Source of the DNA: Anaerolineae bacterium
Lineage (GTDB): Bacteria > Chloroflexota > Anaerolineae > Fen-1058
DNA length: 53,333 bases
Reading direction: 5' to 3'
NCBI GenBank assembly: GCA_003154115.1
Contig: PMCF01000293.1
Location: 7,994-61,326 of the forward strand
This document shows positions 49,277 to 53,333 of this stretch, in pieces (within the stretch, counting starts at the first letter, position 1; every line of letters starts with the position of its first letter). The translations under genes and the position numbers were made by a program. Under the pieces are notes generated by a model. That model was not told the DNA's origin and did not search any database. It worked only from the letters and a program-made list of their open reading frames with translations.

Positions 49277-49519
49277 ATGGAACAGGCTCTTGTTAACGCG
49301 ATTCGATATTTGGGTGCGGGTTTGGCGATCGGTCTGGGTGCGATCGGGCCGGGCATCGGCATCGGCATTCTGATGCAGGGCGCACTGCAGGCCATGGGCC
49401 GCAACCCCGATGCGTCGTCCAACATCCAGACGAACATGATCCTGGGTGTGGCCTTTGCCGAAGCGATCGCGATTTACGCGCTCGTCGTCGCGCTGATCCT
49501 GATGTTCGTCGTCAAATAA
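49277..49519 (+). CDS. atpE: ATP synthase F0 subunit c
   Basis: 80 residues, two helices with the polar loop GRNPD. GLGAIGPGIGIGILMQGALQ is helix 1, and VAFAEAIAIYALVVALILMF carries the ion-binding Glu 62 in helix 2. The helix 1 position that is Gln in sodium-binding c subunits is Ile here, and Glu 62 is followed by Ala rather than Ser, so a proton is the expected coupling ion. GGAGG lies about ten bases upstream of the ATG. Confidence 0.97.
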   Translation: MEQALVNAIRYLGAGLAIGLGAIGPGIGIGILMQGALQAMGRNPDASSNIQTNMILGVAFAEAIAIYALVVALILMFVVK

Positions 49520-49532
49520 AGGGAGGTGACGT

Positions 49533-50264
49533 GTGGAAGGGTTAGGCATTAACCTCACGCTGCTCGTCGCTCAGATCTTCAACTTCTTCATTTTGTTTTT
49601 GATCCTGAGCGCGGTAGCGTATAAACCGATGGTGAAGTTCCTCGACGGCCGGCGCGAGAAGATCGCGAAGGGGCTGGAGGATGCGCGCAAGGCCGAAGAG
49701 CGTCTGGCGAATATCGAGAAGGACTATCAGATGCGCATGGATGCGGCCCGCGCCGATGCGCAGAAGATGGTGGCCGATCTGACCGCCAATGCCGAGAAGA
49801 ACGCCGGGGCGATCGTGGCGAAGGCCAACGAAGACGCGGCGAAGATCAAGGCGACGGGGCAGGAAGAGGCCGAGACCGAGCGCAACAAGGCCCTGGCCGA
49901 TCTGCGTTCGCAGGTGGTCGCGCTGTCGATGGCCGCCGCGAACAAGCTGATCGGCGCGTCGATGGACGAAAAGCGCCAGCGAGCTTTGGTGGACGAGTTC
50001 TTCAGCGGCGTGAAGGCGGGCAAGGTCGTTTTGCTCGAACCGGGCGTCGGCGGGGCTGGCAAAGCCGAAGTGACCTCGGCGCTGCCGTTATCGGCTGATG
50101 AGCAATCGGCCATTAAGAGTGACCTGACCGGACGCGGCGCGAGTGAAGTGGCTTTCAAGGTCGATCCCAAGATTTTGGGCGGTTTGGTGGTGCGCGTGGG
50201 TGATCGCGTCGTAGATGCCTCCGTATCAGGTCAACTGGAGTCGCTCAAACAAAGCCTGGGCTAG
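49533..50264 (+). CDS. atpF: ATP synthase subunit b fused to the C-terminal part of delta
   Basis: 243 residues, against about 160 for a standard b subunit. Residues 8-30 form the membrane helix, then a long charged helix follows (KFLDGRREKIAKGLEDARKA; DYQMRMDAARADAQKMVADL; to about residue 150). From residue 178 the sequence is AEVTSALPLSADEQSAIKSD LTGRGASEVAFKVDPKILGG and then LVVRVGDRVVDASVSGQLES, the unmistakable end of the delta/OSCP subunit. The N-terminal six-helix bundle of delta is missing. The gene begins with GTG after GGGAGGTGAC and ends the operon; no separate atpH, A, G, D or C follows. Confidence 0.92.
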   Translation: MEGLGINLTLLVAQIFNFFILFLILSAVAYKPMVKFLDGRREKIAKGLEDARKAEERLANIEKDYQMRMDAARADAQKMVADLTANAEKNAGAIVAKANEDAAKIKATGQEEAETERNKALADLRSQVVALSMAAANKLIGASMDEKRQRALVDEFFSGVKAGKVVLLEPGVGGAGKAEVTSALPLSADEQSAIKSDLTGRGASEVAFKVDPKILGGLVVRVGDRVVDASVSGQLESLKQSLG

Positions 50265-50294
50265 TTGTTGGCTGGTGGTGGTTAGTTGCTGGTT

Positions 50295-50332
50295 AAACGC
50301 CGGGATCGGTAATGGTCTCGGCGTTTTGTTTT
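50295..50332 (+). terminator. Terminator of the atp operon
   Basis: AAACGCCG (50295-50302) pairs with CGGCGTTT (50319-50326), and TTTTGTTTTG follows. It lies 31 bp after the b-delta gene, confirming that the operon stops here. Confidence 0.8.
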
Positions 50333-50464
50333 GATAGGTTGCGTGGGATAAACGTAGTGCAGTTGATGGATGGGCGTTGAGATGAGATAGCACCTCTGTG
50401 GTATATTCGAAGCGCGGCAATGGAGTTTTACTGTCGCTAACATGAACGGAGGCAAGGTAAAGCA

Positions 50465-52474
50465 ATGCCTATCCGAAGCGGATTTCTGATATTCACCAGC
50501 CTGATGTTTATCGCGTGTGAAACTCCACGCCCCATTGGTACACCTTTGCCAACCGCGACAGTTGTCCTCACAACAACGACCGTTGTATCAACGGTGATGA
50601 TACAGCCTGTTCGAACGGATACGTCAGCCCCCACGCGTTCCACCGCAGCCCTCTCAACACCAACGATAGTTTGGCCTACTCCGGTTCCATCTGCAACTCC
50701 ACATACGCCTGGCGTGCCGAGTGGAGTTCCTGTGCCTCAACCCGCTGAGCCGATTACGCCTGAGAATGTTACGCGTGTTGCAGAATTGGCTCGCTGGGGA
50801 AAGGGTAGGATTTCAAAAGTCGCCTATTCGGAAGACGGCAAAACATTGATCGTGACATCTTCTGTTGGAACCTACTTATACGATACGCTTTCTCTGAAAG
50901 AGATTGGTTCATCTCACGACTCGGATGCGACTCCGGTGAAGACGCTCTCGCAGGAATGCAATACAATAGCAAACAACAAGGAAAAGGTCATTGCTTGTTC
51001 GTCTGATAATCAGACAGCCGTTGTTGGAGAACAAGGATCTTTAAGGCTAATCTCAGTTGTTGGAAAGGTGCTGAAACAAGTCGAGTTCCCCGAAGATCGT
51101 CAATGGGAGGTCGCTCAGAAAATCATCTTCACTCCTCAACTGGTGGTCGCCCTCAGCGTCGAGAACGGCACGATTTTTATCTGGCACTTGAATGATGACG
51201 CTTTGATTGTTGTTCCAGGGTTTGGATGGGGGAATCTCGCTATATCGCCAGATGGTAAGCGCATTGCTGCTGGATACGACGACGGCTGGGTGCGTCTCTA
51301 TGATACACGCGATGGAAAACTGCTCCGCACGTTGAAAGGCCATGACGTTGGCGAGGCCTGGGCTGTGTTCTCGCCGGACAACACTACACTCGTCACCGCC
51401 TCCCAGGATGGCGTCATTCGTTTGTGGCGAGCAAGTGATGGGGAATTTTTGCAGTCGCTGCCCGGCCACGCCAATCCTGCGCCAGTTGCTCCTGTTGTAT
51501 TTAACCAAGAAGTGTTAGTCTCGGCCAGTGAGCGTACCATTCAGATTCGACGAATGTCGGATGGCGGCATCACGCATTTGTTTGAAGTTCCAGCAAATGG
51601 CAATCCACGAACAAATTTCGAAGGGCCAGTTGGCAGGGTAACCACCCTAGCTCTATCACTTGATGGTAGCACATTTGCGGCTGGGACGGATGATGGCTTG
51701 ATTCGTCTATGGAAAGCTGCTGATGCCTCGTTCATCAAGACGATCGATAATCATTGTCCAACATGGGATCGCTTGTACTTCTCGCAGGATAGGAAGAAAA
51801 TAACAACTTGGGGTTACTCGTTGGGGTGCAGCACAGTGAGCTTATTGCAAACCGGCAGTGGATTGCCGCTGTTCACGGATGATGGAACCGAGCTGGCAGT
51901 ATCCCTGGATGGCAGCAAAATCGCCTATTCAAAAAAAGGTATCAACGTCCGGGATGGTATGGATGGAAAGCCGTTAGCTTCATTTGATTCTGGTCGATGG
52001 TCTGGGGCGAAAGGCCTGGTTTTTGCGCCAGATAATCAGACTCTTTTGACGATTAGTACAAGCGGCTTCACAGACTTATGGCAGGCTGACAGCGGTAAAC
52101 ATCTTGGCACGCTTGAACCTAATCTATCCGGGGTTCACGGAGTAGCATTTTCATCGGATGGGCAGCTCATGGCCGCCATCTCATCGGTCGGGCAGATTGG
52201 ACTCTGGCGAACATCCGATTGGACTCGACTCAACCTGTTTAAGGACTACATCCCCAACGAATCATCTCTGATTTTCTCACCCGATGGACGGCTTGTGATC
52301 ACGGCTTCTGGAGCTGGTATGATGCGTTTCTGGCGAGTGGTAGATGGTACTCTGCTGCATGCCATTCAGGGTGTCGAGGCTAATCAACTGGCCTTTGTGC
52401 GAAATGATCTATTGATGACCGCGGGATTTGATGGCACAATACGCCTGTGGGGTATTTCATCCCGTACAAAATGA
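50465..52474 (+). CDS. WD40-repeat lipoprotein
   Basis: 669 residues. A short signal sequence (MPIRSGFLIFTSLMFIAC) carries a lipobox ending in Cys 18, then a Thr/Pro/Val-rich stalk. About ten WD40-like blades follow, with repeated SPDGKRIAAGYDDGWVRLYD, SPDNTTLVTASQDGVIRLWR, SLDGSTFAAGTDDGLIRLWK and SPDGRLVITASGAGMMRFWR. The C-terminal blade ends TAGFDGTIRLWG. It is an outer-face scaffold, likely binding proteins; no enzyme motif is present. A promoter-like TATATT lies near 50401. Codon use is A+T-richer than the atp genes, as in the other propeller lipoproteins here. Confidence 0.87.
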   Translation: MPIRSGFLIFTSLMFIACETPRPIGTPLPTATVVLTTTTVVSTVMIQPVRTDTSAPTRSTAALSTPTIVWPTPVPSATPHTPGVPSGVPVPQPAEPITPENVTRVAELARWGKGRISKVAYSEDGKTLIVTSSVGTYLYDTLSLKEIGSSHDSDATPVKTLSQECNTIANNKEKVIACSSDNQTAVVGEQGSLRLISVVGKVLKQVEFPEDRQWEVAQKIIFTPQLVVALSVENGTIFIWHLNDDALIVVPGFGWGNLAISPDGKRIAAGYDDGWVRLYDTRDGKLLRTLKGHDVGEAWAVFSPDNTTLVTASQDGVIRLWRASDGEFLQSLPGHANPAPVAPVVFNQEVLVSASERTIQIRRMSDGGITHLFEVPANGNPRTNFEGPVGRVTTLALSLDGSTFAAGTDDGLIRLWKAADASFIKTIDNHCPTWDRLYFSQDRKKITTWGYSLGCSTVSLLQTGSGLPLFTDDGTELAVSLDGSKIAYSKKGINVRDGMDGKPLASFDSGRWSGAKGLVFAPDNQTLLTISTSGFTDLWQADSGKHLGTLEPNLSGVHGVAFSSDGQLMAAISSVGQIGLWRTSDWTRLNLFKDYIPNESSLIFSPDGRLVITASGAGMMRFWRVVDGTLLHAIQGVEANQLAFVRNDLLMTAGFDGTIRLWGISSRTK

Positions 52475-52484
52475 GGGAAGCGCC

Positions 52485-52931
52485 ATGATCGTTCGTCGCA
52501 TCAGTTTAGCCGATCAAGCCGAATGGCTGCGGTTGCGGCTCGCCTTGTGGCCGCCTGCTTCGGCAGCTGAACATCGCGCCGAAATGGCCGAGCAGTTGGC
52601 CGACGAGAACTTGTTCGCGGTCTTCGTGGCCGAGCGGGGCAACGGACAACTCAGTGGTTTTCTGGAGGCTTCGCTGCGCCGCTATGCCGATGGTTGCAGC
52701 ACCAGCCCGGTGGGTTACATCGAAGGTTGGTATGTGGACGACGAGGTGCGGCGGCAAGGAGTGGGTGGACAACTTGTGAAAGCAGCCGAGCACTGGGCGC
52801 TCGCCCGAGGCTGCCAGGAGATGGCCTCGGATTGCGAGATCGATAACGAGGTGAGTCTCAAAGTGCATCTGGCCGTCGGCTATGCAGAAGTCGAGCGCTT
52901 GATTCATTTTCAAAAATCTTTGTTGCCCTGA
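52485..52931 (+). CDS. GNAT acetyltransferase, aminoglycoside 6'-N-acetyltransferase-like
   Basis: 148 residues with a GNAT fold. VGYIEGWYVDDEVRRQGVGG QLVKAAEHWA contains the acetyl-CoA P-loop (RRQGVG), and the end EMASDCEIDNEVSLKVHLAV GYAEVERLIHFQKSL matches chromosomal AAC(6') enzymes closely (the ASDxExDNxxSxxxHxxxGFxEVExxIHFxKxL pattern). In known members the product acetylates the 6'-amino group of aminoglycosides. Whether this chromosomal copy does so, or acts on another amine, is not known. It follows the WD40 lipoprotein by 10 bp; GAGGGAAG gives a ribosome site. Confidence 0.8.
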   Translation: MIVRRISLADQAEWLRLRLALWPPASAAEHRAEMAEQLADENLFAVFVAERGNGQLSGFLEASLRRYADGCSTSPVGYIEGWYVDDEVRRQGVGGQLVKAAEHWALARGCQEMASDCEIDNEVSLKVHLAVGYAEVERLIHFQKSLLP

Positions 52932-53034
52932 TATGGTTGGGTAGGCAAATTGTCAGGCGACTGCGGGGTGTTTGATATTATTCCGGCGCACACTCCCTGT
53001 ATAATGCGTTCATCTGATGGACAGGAGATGAATA

Positions 53035-53250
53035 ATGTACCGTGATAATCGACCGGGCTGTTTGATGGGGCTGTTGCAACTTTTTTTGCTGGATAAGTTG
53101 TTCAACTGGTTGCAGCGCAGTTTTGGCTTTGGGCGCGGAGGATTAATCGGGTGCGGCTGTGGGCCGCTGCTTTTGGTCATCTTTCTCTGTCTGGCGACGA
53201 TGATCATGTGCAATACCAACTGGCTCAAGCTGTTTGCGCCGGCCGGATAA
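53035..53250 (+). CDS. Small Cys/Gly-rich membrane protein
   Basis: 71 residues. PGCLMGLLQLFLLDKLFNWL is an amphipathic helix, followed by a Gly-rich turn with GCGCGP and one membrane helix (LLLVIFLCLATMIMC). TATAAT near 53001 and AGGAGATG upstream of the ATG support it as a separate transcript. Function is unknown. The three cysteines around GCGCG could bind metal. Confidence 0.55.
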   Translation: MYRDNRPGCLMGLLQLFLLDKLFNWLQRSFGFGRGGLIGCGCGPLLLVIFLCLATMIMCNTNWLKLFAPAG

Positions 53251-53290
53251 ACATGGTACTAGAGCAAATTCCAGTTTCATTTACGACTTT

Positions 53291-53333
53291 GCTCCTGCTG
53301 GATGGTTACATCCAGCAGCCCCAACGGCGGATG
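53291..53333. repeat. Partial family A-like repeat at the window edge
   Basis: GCTCCTGCTGGATGGTTACATCCAGCAG resembles the internal hairpin of the family A element at 21407-21439, and the following ACGGCGGATG matches the element at 6374-6498. The rest lies beyond the window. Confidence 0.5.

Noticed and set aside
49277-49519. Sodium-dependent c subunit
   Set aside because: The helix 1 Gln and the Ser after the ion-binding Glu are absent, so a proton-type c subunit is more likely.
1-53333. CRISPR arrays
   Set aside because: The repeats present are dispersed inverted repeats or heptads, with no regular 25-40 bp repeat and spacer pattern and no cas genes.
1-53333. tRNA or rRNA genes
   Set aside because: No cloverleaf with a GTTCGA-type T-loop and matching acceptor stem was found by eye in the gaps; a tRNAscan run would be decisive.

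Overview
This is a bacterial chromosomal window of roughly 55-58% G+C, most likely from a Chloroflexota (Anaerolineae/Caldilineae-like) genome. The pointers are a complex I membrane-arm operon with two nuoM genes, an F0 operon whose b subunit carries a delta C-terminus, a secreted RCC1-repeat protein ending in a YLP-x-V-x-R tail, several TPT-rich beta-propeller lipoproteins, a FemAB-type ligase, and heptad-type intergenic repeats. No tRNA, rRNA or CRISPR array was seen. Taxonomy is inferred from gene content, not from a marker tree.

Layout. 0-0.44 kb: gene remnants and a terminator. 0.5-6.1 kb: a secreted RCC1 protein followed by small accessory genes (Cys-motif protein, DUF3024-like, Smr domain, TPR-like protein, membrane zinc-ribbon protein, a 48-residue zinc-ribbon gene, DUF4342). 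6.1-21.3 kb: a co-directional membrane cluster (secreted GATase-like/TM protein, ABC-2 ATPase and permease, coiled-coil membrane protein, MoxR AAA+ ATPase, DUF58, two large vWA membrane proteins) interrupted by a lipoprotein gene and by dispersed repeats. 21.6-30.2 kb: a PAS-PAS-GAF protein without kinase, a TetR/ABC-2 exporter operon, a degenerate HisKA protein, a lone HSDR_N-like protein, a zinc-ribbon/TPR protein and opposed gene fossils. 30.3-37.8 kb: murJ; xseA-toxin-antitoxin-xseB; a DUF433/PIN-like pair on a divergent promoter; a beta-propeller lipoprotein; a decayed DUF4349-like gene; a FemAB-like transferase. 37.9-47.8 kb: nuoA-H-J-K-L-M-M-N. 47.8-50.3 kb: atpZ/I-B-E-F(H). 50.4-53.3 kb: a WD40 lipoprotein, an AAC(6')-like acetyltransferase, a small membrane protein and the edge of another repeat.

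How the genes work together. The nuo and atp operons encode only the membrane-embedded part of two coupling machines (all seven complex I membrane subunits plus an extra NuoM; F0 a, c and b). The soluble modules (NuoBCDEFGI; alpha, beta, gamma, epsilon) must lie elsewhere. The MoxR-DUF58-vWA cluster resembles AAA+/vWA chaperone modules that assemble or remodel envelope complexes, here joined to an ABC-2 transporter. murJ and the FemAB-like gene belong to peptidoglycan synthesis.

The non-coding fraction is unusually structured. There are two families of MITE-like elements with terminal inverted repeats, hairpins built of heptad repeats at junctions inside operons, palindromes that have entered reading frames (xseA, DUF58, the end of tetR), and several promoters placed so close to the start codon that the mRNA would be leaderless. 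The most notable protein-level observation is the b subunit fused to only the C-terminal part of delta/OSCP, with no delta N-terminal domain visible.
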